A stretch of 5,166 nt of DNA. Origin: an uncultured Catenibacterium sp. Lineage in GTDB: Bacteria; Bacillota_I; Bacilli_A; Erysipelotrichales; Coprobacillaceae. Made by a program: the position numbers and the translations under genes. The notes beneath the pieces are model-generated. The model made no database searches, was not told where the DNA came from, and saw only the letters and a program-made list of their open reading frames with translations. Location of the stretch: positions 1-5,166 of the forward strand of contig CAAFPB010000217.1 in the NCBI GenBank assembly GCA_900764725.1. Direction: 5' to 3'. Shown in pieces: positions 1 through 5,166 of the stretch. Position 1 is the stretch's first letter, and each line of letters begins with the position of its first letter.

Positions 1-168
1 TATGCGAAGCATAATGGGATTTTTGGAATGAACGTTTATCACGTTCCTCTTATCCCGATTCTTGTTATGATTCTTCTGGTTGGTATTCTACAAATTGTGC
101 TTTCCTGTGTTTTAAGCAGTAATCTGAAAAAGGAAACGCTGGTAGAAAGAATAAGGTATCAGGGATAG
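1..168 (+). CDS. C-terminal end of a probable FtsX/MacB-like ABC transporter permease (5' truncated by window)
   Basis: Frame 1 is open from the first base to a TAG at 166-168 and gives the last 55 residues of a protein. Residues about 16-40 of the fragment form one strongly hydrophobic helix (PLIPILVMILLVGILQIVLS), followed by a short basic cytoplasmic tail ending LVERIRYQG. A last membrane helix followed by a tail of the 'ESLVERIRYQ' kind is typical of FtsX-like permeases of Firmicute ABC exporters (bacitracin/antimicrobial-peptide or MacB-like systems), and the family call rests on that resemblance. The ATPase partner and the rest of the permease would lie upstream, outside the window. An intrinsic terminator 62 bases downstream separates it from mgtA. 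Another multi-pass membrane protein ending in a basic tail is possible. Confidence 0.6.
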   Translation, partial: YAKHNGIFGMNVYHVPLIPILVMILLVGILQIVLSCVLSSNLKKETLVERIRYQG

Positions 169-230
169 CGAGTAATATGTAATGAACTAGGTCTTAACGA
201 AGAGGAGAAATAGATAACTTCCAGTTTGTT

Positions 231-262
231 GAAGGACGTATAGAAATTATACGTTCTTTTTT
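231..262 (+). terminator. Rho-independent terminator of the upstream permease gene
   Basis: The left arm 231-242 (GAAGGACGTATA) pairs with 248-259 across a five-base loop (GAAAT). The stem is about 12 bp with two G-T wobbles and runs directly into a T-tract at 257-262. It lies before the mgtA promoter, so it most simply ends the upstream transcript. It could also act as an attenuator if transcription started further upstream, but no aptamer-like fold was seen in 169-230. Confidence 0.8.
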
Positions 263-266
263 AATC

Positions 267-288
267 GCAAGAAAAAAGCAAGAAACTA
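267..288 (+). promoter_or_regulatory. Tandem 11-bp direct repeat, probable operator of the mgtA promoter
   Basis: GCAAGAAA occurs at 267-274 and again, identically, at 278-285, so the repeat period is exactly 11 bp, one helical turn. The two 11-bp units (267-277 and 278-288) end 8 bp before the TATAAT at 297-302 and cover the place where a -35 element would sit. OmpR/PhoB-family proteins bind head-to-tail to direct repeats of about this period, often replacing the -35. Such a regulator is encoded at 3001-3495 in the same operon. Binding is an inference; the A-rich context leaves some room for chance. Confidence 0.5.
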
Positions 289-296
289 CATACTTG

Positions 297-302
297 TATA
301 AT
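297..302 (+). promoter_or_regulatory. -10 element of the mgtA promoter
   Basis: A perfect TATAAT lies 31 bases before the mgtA ATG. The hexamer 17 bp upstream (274-279, AAAAGC) does not resemble TTGACA, and there is no TGn extension in the correct register (TG abuts the hexamer directly). A sigma-A promoter with a good -10 and no -35 often needs an activator, which fits the direct repeat just upstream. Transcription would begin near 309, leaving a leader of only about 25 bases, too short for a magnesium riboswitch. Confidence 0.65.
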
Positions 303-333
303 GATAGAATAGAAGTATGAAGGAGGGAGTCTT

Positions 334-2988
334 ATGCCTAAAACATCAATCAATTGTCGTATTAAGAAATATGCGTATTGTGATATAGAACAGATCTATA
401 AAGAAATAGATGCCTCACCCAATGGTTTGACCTATAATCAGATAAAAGTAAAGAGAAACCAATATGGGAGTAATAGCTTCACAAAGAATGATGATACATT
501 TCTATATTGTATCTATCGTGCTTTTATTAACCCTTTTAATATGATCTTACTTGTTTTAGGTATAATTTCTTTAATCACTGATGTTATATTAGTAAGTAAT
601 TTCACGAAAAATGCGACGACCGCAATTATTATATTTTCAATGATTCTTATTAGTGGTACTATTCGTCTCATTCAGGAATTTAGAACTAAAAATGCATCAA
701 AGCAGCTAGAACGACTGATTCATGAAACAATCACAGTAAAAAGAAATGGAATCATTAAGGAGATTTCAGCTGATGAATTAGTCGTAGGAGATATTGTCAT
801 ATTATCCGCAGGAGATCGTGTCCCTGCAGACATTCGTTTAAGTTATGTAAATGACTTATTTGTATCTCAGGCAGCTATCACTGGTGAAAGTGCTATATTA
901 GAAAAAAAGAGTCATACGCATCACATAGGTGATATAGAAACATTCTCACAATTAGATAATATAGTCTTTATGGCAACCACTGTTATTAGTGGTAAAGGAG
1001 AAGGTATTGTGCTTGCGGTAGGTGAAGAAACTCTTTATGGCAGTTTTATTCAAAACAATCATGAACAGAAACAGTCATTTGAGAAAGGTGCACACTCTAT
1101 TGCCTGGGTAATGCTTCGCTTTATTGTGGTTCTTATACCTTTAGTATTTATCATACTTCGTATTACTGGAGGAGAGTGGCTAGAATCTCTTGCTTTTTCT
1201 TTATCTGTGGCAGTAGGACTTATGCCTGAAATGCTTCCTATGGTTATTACAGCTTGTCTTGCAAGAGGAAGTCTGGCTATGAGTCGCAAACAGACTATTA
1301 TTAAAGATATCAATGCGATGCAGGGCTTTGGCAGTATGGATGTTTTATGTATGGACAAAACAGGTACACTCACGAATGAAAGTATTCTATTAGAATATTA
1401 TATGGATGTATTAGGTAATGAGAGTACAAAGGTTTTAGATCTGTCTTATTTGAATAGTATGTATCATTCTGGTGTAGGTAATCCGATAGACCATGCGATT
1501 ATGGCTTGTTCTACTATGCCAGGACGTCAAATTTATTATGATAATCTTATTAAAGAATATAGAAAAAAAGATGAAATCCCTTTTGATTATAGTCGTAAAT
1601 TTGTAAGTACTCTTGTAGTAGATTCACATGATGAAGGACAACTTATTGTGAAGGGTGATATTACACAGGTCGTATCAAGATGTACATCAGTTGAATATCA
1701 TGATGAAGTACTTCCAATTAACGAAGAAGTAAAACAGAGCGTTTCTAGTGTTGTAGATGAAATGTTGGAAGAGGGAATGAAGGTCATTGCGGTGGCAAGA
1801 AAACCACTTGGAAATAAGACTCAGATTACTCTTGATGATGAACAGAATATGATTCTAATGGGTTATCTTGCGTTCTTTGATGCCCCTAAAAAGACAGCTA
1901 AAGCTTCTATTAATGCACTTAAGAGATTGAAGGTCACACCTAAGGTTCTTACTGGTGATCAAGAAGATGTCGCTATTTCTATTTGTCGTAGAGTAGGCAT
2001 AGATGCATCAGAAGTTATTACAGGCCCGGTTATGGAAACAATGACGGATGATGAACTAAGAAAAAGTGTAGAAGAAGTTAATGTCTTTGCTTCTTTAACA
2101 CCGGGGCAGAAGGTCCGTCTTGTTTCACTACTTAGTCAGAATGGTCATACAGTAGGATTTCTAGGAGATGGAATCAATGATATTCCTGCTCTATGTGAAG
2201 CCAATGTAGGCATTTCTGTAGATACAGCAGTTGATGCAGCGAAAGATGCAGCAGATGTTGTCCTTCTCCAAAAGGATTTAAATGTCTTAGAACAAGGAAT
2301 ACTAGAAGGACGTAAAACATTTACGAATATGTTGAAATATATCAAGATCACTGCCAGTTCTAACTTTGGAAACATCTTATCTATTGTAGTAGCCAGTGCT
2401 TTCTTACCATTTCTGCCAATGACATCCTTACAGCTATTACTATTAAATCTCTTATATGATGTGTTATGTATCATTCTTCCATGGGATAATGTAGATATAG
2501 AAGAAACACTTACTCCAAGAGACTGGTCTGGTAGAACTTTAGGACGCTTTATGTTGATATTTGGACCAATCAGTTCTCTCTTTGATATCATTACATTTAT
2601 TTTCTTATATTTTGTGCTTTGTCCATTTGTATGTGGTGCAACCTTTACACAATTAAATGATAGTACAATGTGTATGCGTTATATTTCATTGTTTCAAACA
2701 GGCTGGTTCTTAGAATCTATGTGGACACAGGTTTTAATCCTTCATTTCCTACGTACACGTAAAATACCGTTTATTCAATCTAAACCATCCAAACCTGTTA
2801 TGATGATCACAATCACAGGTATTATTACCTTTACAGCACTCACATTTACGCATGCTGCATCATTCTTTGGACTCACAAAATTACCTCAATGGTACTTTAT
2901 ATATCTCTTGGTAGTAGTTGTTCTGTATATGCTTTTGACTACTATTGTCAAAGCATTCTATCAGAAGAAATGTCATGAATTAATTTAG
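334..2988 (+). CDS. mgtA: Magnesium-translocating P-type ATPase (MgtA family, P3B)
   Basis: An 884-residue, full-length P-type ATPase, predicted to import Mg2+ across the cytoplasmic membrane at the cost of ATP. Visible in order: cation-ATPase N-terminal domain (about 10-65), membrane helices M1-M2 (about 66-115), actuator TGES (183-186), M3-M4 (about 256-310) with the MgtA-type PEMLP motif (298-302), phosphorylation motif DKTGTLT with Asp341, nucleotide-domain KGD (440-442), TGDQ (540-543), hinge GDGIND (611-616), and M5-M10 to the end. SSNFGN (675-680) in M5 and NLLYD (705-709) in M6 are hallmarks of MgtA/MgtB rather than Ca2+ or Na+/K+ pumps. KGD and TGDQ differ slightly from the common KGA and TGDN; every catalytic residue is present. 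The start is set by AGGAGG at 321-326, 7 bases before the ATG. It is followed after 12 bases by a regulator gene with no terminator between, so the two are probably co-transcribed. Substrate assignment rests on family motifs. Confidence 0.93.
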   Translation: MPKTSINCRIKKYAYCDIEQIYKEIDASPNGLTYNQIKVKRNQYGSNSFTKNDDTFLYCIYRAFINPFNMILLVLGIISLITDVILVSNFTKNATTAIIIFSMILISGTIRLIQEFRTKNASKQLERLIHETITVKRNGIIKEISADELVVGDIVILSAGDRVPADIRLSYVNDLFVSQAAITGESAILEKKSHTHHIGDIETFSQLDNIVFMATTVISGKGEGIVLAVGEETLYGSFIQNNHEQKQSFEKGAHSIAWVMLRFIVVLIPLVFIILRITGGEWLESLAFSLSVAVGLMPEMLPMVITACLARGSLAMSRKQTIIKDINAMQGFGSMDVLCMDKTGTLTNESILLEYYMDVLGNESTKVLDLSYLNSMYHSGVGNPIDHAIMACSTMPGRQIYYDNLIKEYRKKDEIPFDYSRKFVSTLVVDSHDEGQLIVKGDITQVVSRCTSVEYHDEVLPINEEVKQSVSSVVDEMLEEGMKVIAVARKPLGNKTQITLDDEQNMILMGYLAFFDAPKKTAKASINALKRLKVTPKVLTGDQEDVAISICRRVGIDASEVITGPVMETMTDDELRKSVEEVNVFASLTPGQKVRLVSLLSQNGHTVGFLGDGINDIPALCEANVGISVDTAVDAAKDAADVVLLQKDLNVLEQGILEGRKTFTNMLKYIKITASSNFGNILSIVVASAFLPFLPMTSLQLLLLNLLYDVLCIILPWDNVDIEETLTPRDWSGRTLGRFMLIFGPISSLFDIITFIFLYFVLCPFVCGATFTQLNDSTMCMRYISLFQTGWFLESMWTQVLILHFLRTRKIPFIQSKPSKPVMMITITGIITFTALTFTHAASFFGLTKLPQWYFIYLLVVVVLYMLLTTIVKAFYQKKCHELI

Positions 2989-3000
2989 GGGGAACCCACG

Positions 3001-3495
3001 ATGAAAAAGAATATTGGTTTAATCAAGATGGATTCCATCCTTGAAAAATGGTTGTTAGAAAAGTTAATTAAAGATCCACCACAAACAGAATGTGGACAGG
3101 AACTACTATCAGGTATTCATGATATGATGACTGGAGAGGTTACATCACTCTTATTAAGTACATCAACAGAAGTAGAAATACCTGTAGATGTATTAAGTGC
3201 AGGTGAATTAGAGGTGTATCCAAGAAGTAGAAGAGTAGTGATGGAAGGTAAGGATATTAGTTTAACTCCTAAAGAATTTGATATACTCTACTTTCTTATT
3301 CAAAATAAGGGTGAAGTCTTTACTAAGGAACAAATCTATAAAGCTGTCTGGTCAGATAACTATTTGTTGGATGATAGTAATATTATGGCTTTTATTAGAA
3401 AGTTAAGAAAGAAGATTGAACCTAATCCAGATGAACCAAAATATATATTAACTATCTGGGGTATAGGATATAAATTCAATGATAATTTGAAGTAA
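3001..3495 (+). CDS. Receiverless OmpR/PhoB-type winged-helix transcriptional regulator
   Basis: A 164-residue protein. Residues about 66-160 form a complete OmpR-type effector domain: the initial beta strands (AGELEVYPRSRRVVMEG), the LTPKEFDILYFL helix (88-99), the VFTKEQIYKAVW turn (106-117), a recognition helix around SNIMAFIRKLRKKIE (126-140) and the closing wing strands ending IWGIGYKF (152-159). Residues 1-62 replace the usual receiver domain of about 120 residues: there is no phosphoacceptor aspartate pattern, and the segment looks helical with a distinctive DPPQTECGQEL stretch (25-35). It is therefore not a conventional two-component response regulator, and no histidine kinase gene is nearby. 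The GGGGGA run at 2988-2993, about 7 bases before the ATG, supports this start; the internal Met10 has no ribosome binding site. Location 12 bases after mgtA points to an operon and to a role in controlling Mg2+ uptake or its own promoter. DNA binding is well supported; target and signal are inferred. Confidence 0.85.
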   Translation: MKKNIGLIKMDSILEKWLLEKLIKDPPQTECGQELLSGIHDMMTGEVTSLLLSTSTEVEIPVDVLSAGELEVYPRSRRVVMEGKDISLTPKEFDILYFLIQNKGEVFTKEQIYKAVWSDNYLLDDSNIMAFIRKLRKKIEPNPDEPKYILTIWGIGYKFNDNLK

Positions 3496-3568
3496 TGAGA
3501 TATATTCATACCTAGACTAAGAAAGATAATAAGATGATTATTAGCTCATCTAAAACGAGAAACATTAA

Positions 3569-3596
3569 ATAGAAATAGGATAAGAATGGATAGAAG
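3569..3596 (+). repeat. Short phased purine-rich repeats upstream of the lipoprotein gene
   Basis: Related hexamers to octamers recur once per helical turn: ATAGAA at 3569-3574, ATAAGAA at 3580-3586 and ATAGAA at 3590-3595, with steps of 11 and 10 bp. They end about 14 bp before a TATACT hexamer. The arrangement recalls the direct repeat before mgtA, and the AAGAA/TAGAA core is similar, but the units are degenerate and the region is A- and G-rich, so this may be compositional. Confidence 0.25.
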
Positions 3597-3615
3597 TAAT
3601 ATGTTTTCTTATACT
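3587..3615 (+). promoter_or_regulatory. Possible sigma-A promoter of the lipoprotein gene
   Basis: TGGATA at 3587-3592 (four of six matches to TTGACA) and TATACT at 3610-3615 (five of six to TATAAT) are 17 bp apart. Transcription would start near 3622, only about 14 bases before the chosen start codon, so the leader would be unusually short and would begin next to the ribosome binding site. Read-through from the mgtA operon is an alternative, since no convincing terminator was found in 3496-3600. Confidence 0.4.
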
Positions 3616-3622
3616 AATAGAG

Positions 3623-3628
3623 AGGAGG
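3623..3628 (+). promoter_or_regulatory. Ribosome binding site that decides the lipoprotein start
   Basis: A perfect AGGAGG lies one base before an ATG at 3630 and seven bases before a second, in-frame ATG at 3636. Only the second has normal spacing, so translation is placed at 3636. Confidence 0.8.
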
Positions 3629-3635
3629 AATGAAC

Positions 3636-4193
3636 ATGAAGAGAGTTCTCACTATTCTATTATGTTGTTTAATGGCTTTTGGATTATCAGGATGTGGTCA
3701 GTCTAAGGTAGAAGATGCAAAGAAAGATCTTAAGGAGAGCCATGAAAAGTATGGTTCTGTAGAAAAAGAAACGGTAGATGTATTAGTCGCAAAGTTCAAT
3801 ACTGAAGTAGGAAATAGTTCACTTAACGCTGCTTCAACTGATTATTTGACAGAAGAGAATAACCAGTATTGGTATGGATTTCTTGAAGGTGTTTCTTTAG
3901 TTGTTGTGCCTAAGAAGTATACTGGAGATAAAGCCACTGATATTGTGGATTATATGCTTATTTTTGTGAATAAGCCAAGTAAGTATAATGATGAGGCACT
4001 TACATATGCGAAAAAACTTATTAAAGCAAACTACAATAAAGCAACTGATAATGAGATTGATACATTATTCAAAGAAGCAAAAGACAAATCAAGTAGTAAT
4101 AAAACAGCATATAATGGAAAAGGTATTTCAGTTGGTTATCTAGATAAGGATGACTATTATCAATATCAGGTATTAAGATTTTATAAGTCATGA
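3636..4193 (+). CDS. Small predicted lipoprotein of unknown function
   Basis: A 185-residue protein with a classic lipoprotein signal: basic MKR, a hydrophobic core (residues 4-17) and the lipobox LSGC with the acylated cysteine at position 20. The mature part, about 165 residues, would be anchored to the outer face of the membrane. It starts with a charged, probably helical stretch (24-58) and continues as a mixed soluble domain with aromatic-rich segments around NQYWYGFLEG (76-85) and DDYYQYQVLRFYK (172-184). No binding or catalytic motif was recognised and the family is unknown to me. An ATG two codons upstream (3630) is disfavoured by its distance to the ribosome binding site. The gap after the regulator is 140 bases, and a strong terminator follows the stop by four bases, so the gene is either monocistronic or the last of the mgtA unit. 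The lipoprotein call is firm; function is open. Confidence 0.85.
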   Translation: MKRVLTILLCCLMAFGLSGCGQSKVEDAKKDLKESHEKYGSVEKETVDVLVAKFNTEVGNSSLNAASTDYLTEENNQYWYGFLEGVSLVVVPKKYTGDKATDIVDYMLIFVNKPSKYNDEALTYAKKLIKANYNKATDNEIDTLFKEAKDKSSSNKTAYNGKGISVGYLDKDDYYQYQVLRFYKS

Positions 4194-4197
4194 TTGT

Positions 4198-4243
4198 TAG
4201 GAGTATTCATTCAACCATAATGGTGGGTGATACTCCTATTTTT
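4198..4243 (+). terminator. Strong Rho-independent terminator after the lipoprotein gene
   Basis: TAGGAGTA (4198-4205) pairs with TACTCCTA (4231-4238). The helix continues inward through 4207-4217 and 4221-4230 with a few G-T pairs and two single-base bulges (4206 and 4213) to a three-base loop at 4218-4220. A run of five T follows at 4239-4243. No T-tract exists on the opposite strand, so it acts on the + strand only. Confidence 0.9.
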
Positions 4244-4257
4244 GTATTGAAATAAAT

Positions 4258-4287
4258 GTTGTAACATAGTTGTAAAAGTAATTGTAG
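4258..4287 (+). promoter_or_regulatory. Three phased TTGTA repeats, possible operator
   Basis: GTTGTAA at 4258-4264, GTTGTAA at 4269-4275 and ATTGTAG at 4281-4287 form three head-to-tail units with steps of 11 and 12 bp. They lie directly upstream of the extended -10 at 4296-4304 and span the region where a -35 would be. The phasing suggests cooperative binding of a regulator to one face of the DNA. The motif differs from the GCAAGAAA repeat of mgtA, so the same protein need not bind both. Confidence 0.4.
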
Positions 4288-4295
4288 ATAAGAAG

Positions 4296-4304
4296 TGGTA
4301 TAAT
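4296..4304 (+). promoter_or_regulatory. Extended -10 promoter of the membrane-protein gene
   Basis: TGG followed by TATAAT (4299-4304) is a full extended -10 (TGnTATAAT). No TTGACA-like element is found at normal distance; the TTGTAA/TTGTAG copies sit 23 and 11 bp away. Transcription would start near 4311, giving a leader of about 74 bases. The leader contains a small perfect dyad, GTGA-T-TCAC (4351-4359), and otherwise no structure I can name. Confidence 0.7.
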
Positions 4305-4384
4305 ACATATAGGAAACTTCGCTTGCATCCACATAAAAGATAAGAATACAGTGATTCACATTAAATAGATCAGAAGGGGATTTA

Positions 4385-5008
4385 ATGGGTAAAAAGAAAA
4401 ATTGGAATAATGAACCTGCAATACAACGAAAAGAATATTCACAAGAAGAATATAACAAAAAGAAAAGGAAATCATTTAAGATTGCGAAGTTATCTTGCTA
4501 TGCGGCAGAGCTGATGGTAGTTACTGGCTGGAATTTGATATTATCTTTAATTTTGTTTTTAGTGCTATGTTTAGGCACATCAGCGCTTCCATGTGTAATG
4601 GATGTTAATATTGATTTTTCACCTGAAACATTTTTGTGTAGAGGTGGTATATTTGTTGATTTATGCTTAGTATTTCTTATTTTATTTGCGATTGCGGGGT
4701 TTACATGTGCTATTAGTTATAAAATAACAGAAGTGATGTGTATACATCTAGATGGTGGATTAGATGGAGCCAGGAAAGTAAACGATGCTGCCATGAGAGC
4801 TAATCTCAAAGGACAAACAGCAAAATTAGGTGGATTAGCTTATGTTGATGCACAAGCACTTGCAGGACCAATGGGTATTTTGACTAGTTACTGCATTCAA
4901 AATCATATAACAATGCTTACTCCACGTTTCTTTGAGGTTTTACATAGACTATTAGTCGTAGCACAGATTCTTCTTGCATGTTGCTGTACCTTTGTAGTGT
5001 TATATTAA
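4385..5008 (+). CDS. Unrecognised cysteine-rich membrane protein
   Basis: A 207-residue protein starting 5 bases after an AAGGGGA ribosome binding site (4374-4380). The first 35 residues are very basic and charged. Three hydrophobic segments follow: about 45-67, about 88-110, and the C-terminal 186-206. Between the second and third lies a soluble or amphipathic region of about 75 residues containing HLDGGLDGARKVNDAAMR (121-138) and a Gly/Ala-rich stretch (148-165). The basic N-terminus suggests it stays in the cytoplasm. Eleven cysteines, including CCC at 199-201, are many for this length; most lie in or beside the membrane segments. I recognise no family and propose no function. It has its own promoter, and a strong terminator isolates it from the lipoprotein gene. 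No clear terminator follows, so the next gene may be co-transcribed. Confidence 0.8.
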   Translation: MGKKKNWNNEPAIQRKEYSQEEYNKKKRKSFKIAKLSCYAAELMVVTGWNLILSLILFLVLCLGTSALPCVMDVNIDFSPETFLCRGGIFVDLCLVFLILFAIAGFTCAISYKITEVMCIHLDGGLDGARKVNDAAMRANLKGQTAKLGGLAYVDAQALAGPMGILTSYCIQNHITMLTPRFFEVLHRLLVVAQILLACCCTFVVLY

Positions 5009-5077
5009 TTATTAGTAAAAATCTGCGGTTTAGCATGACAATAAGACGGATTGAAATTAATAATTATAGAAGAGGAA

Positions 5078-5166
5078 ATGAATGATTACTTTAATAGTAA
5101 AGATATTTATAAAAGAAACAGTTTATTTGCAAAGACGATAGCTAAACATATTAAGAATGGATTGGA
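5078..5166 (+). CDS. Start of an unknown gene, cut by the window end
   Basis: From ATG 5078 the frame stays open to the window edge, giving 29 codons beginning MNDYFNSKDIYKRNSLFAKT. The peptide is polar and basic and looks like a genuine protein start; no family can be assigned from so little. AGAGG at 5071-5075 is only two bases from the ATG, which is close; the AGAAG just upstream could serve instead. A TTG at 5051 in the same frame is a less likely start. The gene begins 69 bases after the membrane-protein stop with no terminator between, so co-transcription is plausible. Confidence 0.5.
   Translation, partial: MNDYFNSKDIYKRNSLFAKTIAKHIKNGL

Noticed and set aside
169..230. Possible small gene or aptamer between the permease end and its terminator
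   Set aside because: The ATGs here are followed almost at once by stops, and no recognisable riboswitch core or strong fold was found.
1059..1373. Reverse-strand open frame of 104 codons inside mgtA
   Set aside because: It lies wholly antisense to the conserved M3-M4 and phosphorylation region of the ATPase, and its peptide resembles no protein.
2145..2591. Reverse-strand open frame of 148 codons inside mgtA
   Set aside because: It is antisense to the GDGIND and M5-M6 region, whose + strand reading is strongly conserved; a frame shadow.
3532..3551. Hairpin AGATGA/TCATCT downstream of the regulator gene
   Set aside because: Only six AT-rich base pairs with an eight-base loop and no T-tract, so not credible as a terminator.
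3630..3635. Upstream ATG for the lipoprotein (adds Met-Asn)
   Set aside because: It sits one base after AGGAGG, too close for initiation; ATG 3636 has the normal 7-base spacing.
4207..4458. Reverse-strand open frame of 83 codons
   Set aside because: It crosses the terminator arm, the promoter and the start of the + strand membrane protein, and has no convincing start signals.
5006..5066. Nine-base inverted repeat TAATTATTA / TAATAATTA
   Set aside because: Pure A/T arms separated by 43 bases are expected by chance in this composition, and there is no T-run after it.
5082..5141. Nineteen-codon open frame from ATG 5082
   Set aside because: Its spacing to AGAGG is better than that of ATG 5078, but it stops after 19 codons, while the overlapping 5078 frame remains open to the window end and looks protein-like.

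Overview
The window reads as ordinary chromosome from a low-GC Gram-positive bacterium (Firmicutes/Bacillota, perhaps a gut anaerobe of the Erysipelotrichia or Clostridia type). The evidence is AT-rich DNA, AGGAGG-type ribosome binding sites, a Gram-positive-style lipoprotein, intrinsic terminators with T-tracts, and A/T-ending codons. The lineage is an inference; nothing in the sequence fixes genus or species. Every gene is on the + strand. No RNA gene, insertion sequence, phage gene or CRISPR array is visible, and no gene-free stretch exceeds about 200 bases.

Layout. (a) 1-168 is the tail of an upstream gene, probably an FtsX/MacB-like ABC transporter permease, closed by an intrinsic terminator at 231-262. 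(b) 267-302 is a compact control region: two perfect GCAAGAAA copies exactly 11 bp apart, followed by a consensus TATAAT with no recognisable -35. (c) 334-2988 encodes a full-length magnesium-type P-type ATPase (MgtA family, P3B). (d) 12 bases later, 3001-3495 encodes a 164-residue protein with an OmpR/PhoB-type winged helix and a short N-terminal region in place of a receiver domain. (e) 3636-4193 encodes a small unrecognised lipoprotein with a possible promoter of its own, ending at a strong terminator (4198-4243). (f) An extended -10 promoter (4296-4304) preceded by three helically phased TTGTA repeats drives an unrecognised cysteine-rich membrane protein (4385-5008). (g) 5078-5166 is the start of a further gene cut by the window edge.

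Working model. The ATPase and the winged-helix protein form one transcription unit. The tandem 11-bp repeats in the -35 region of the mgtA promoter have the geometry expected of an OmpR-family operator, so the receiverless regulator may control its own operon. No magnesium riboswitch fits between the promoter and the mgtA start, so control is more likely at initiation. Whether the lipoprotein and the membrane protein belong to the same response cannot be decided from sequence alone. The less usual element is the regulator and its putative operator; the remainder looks like conventional core or accessory genes.
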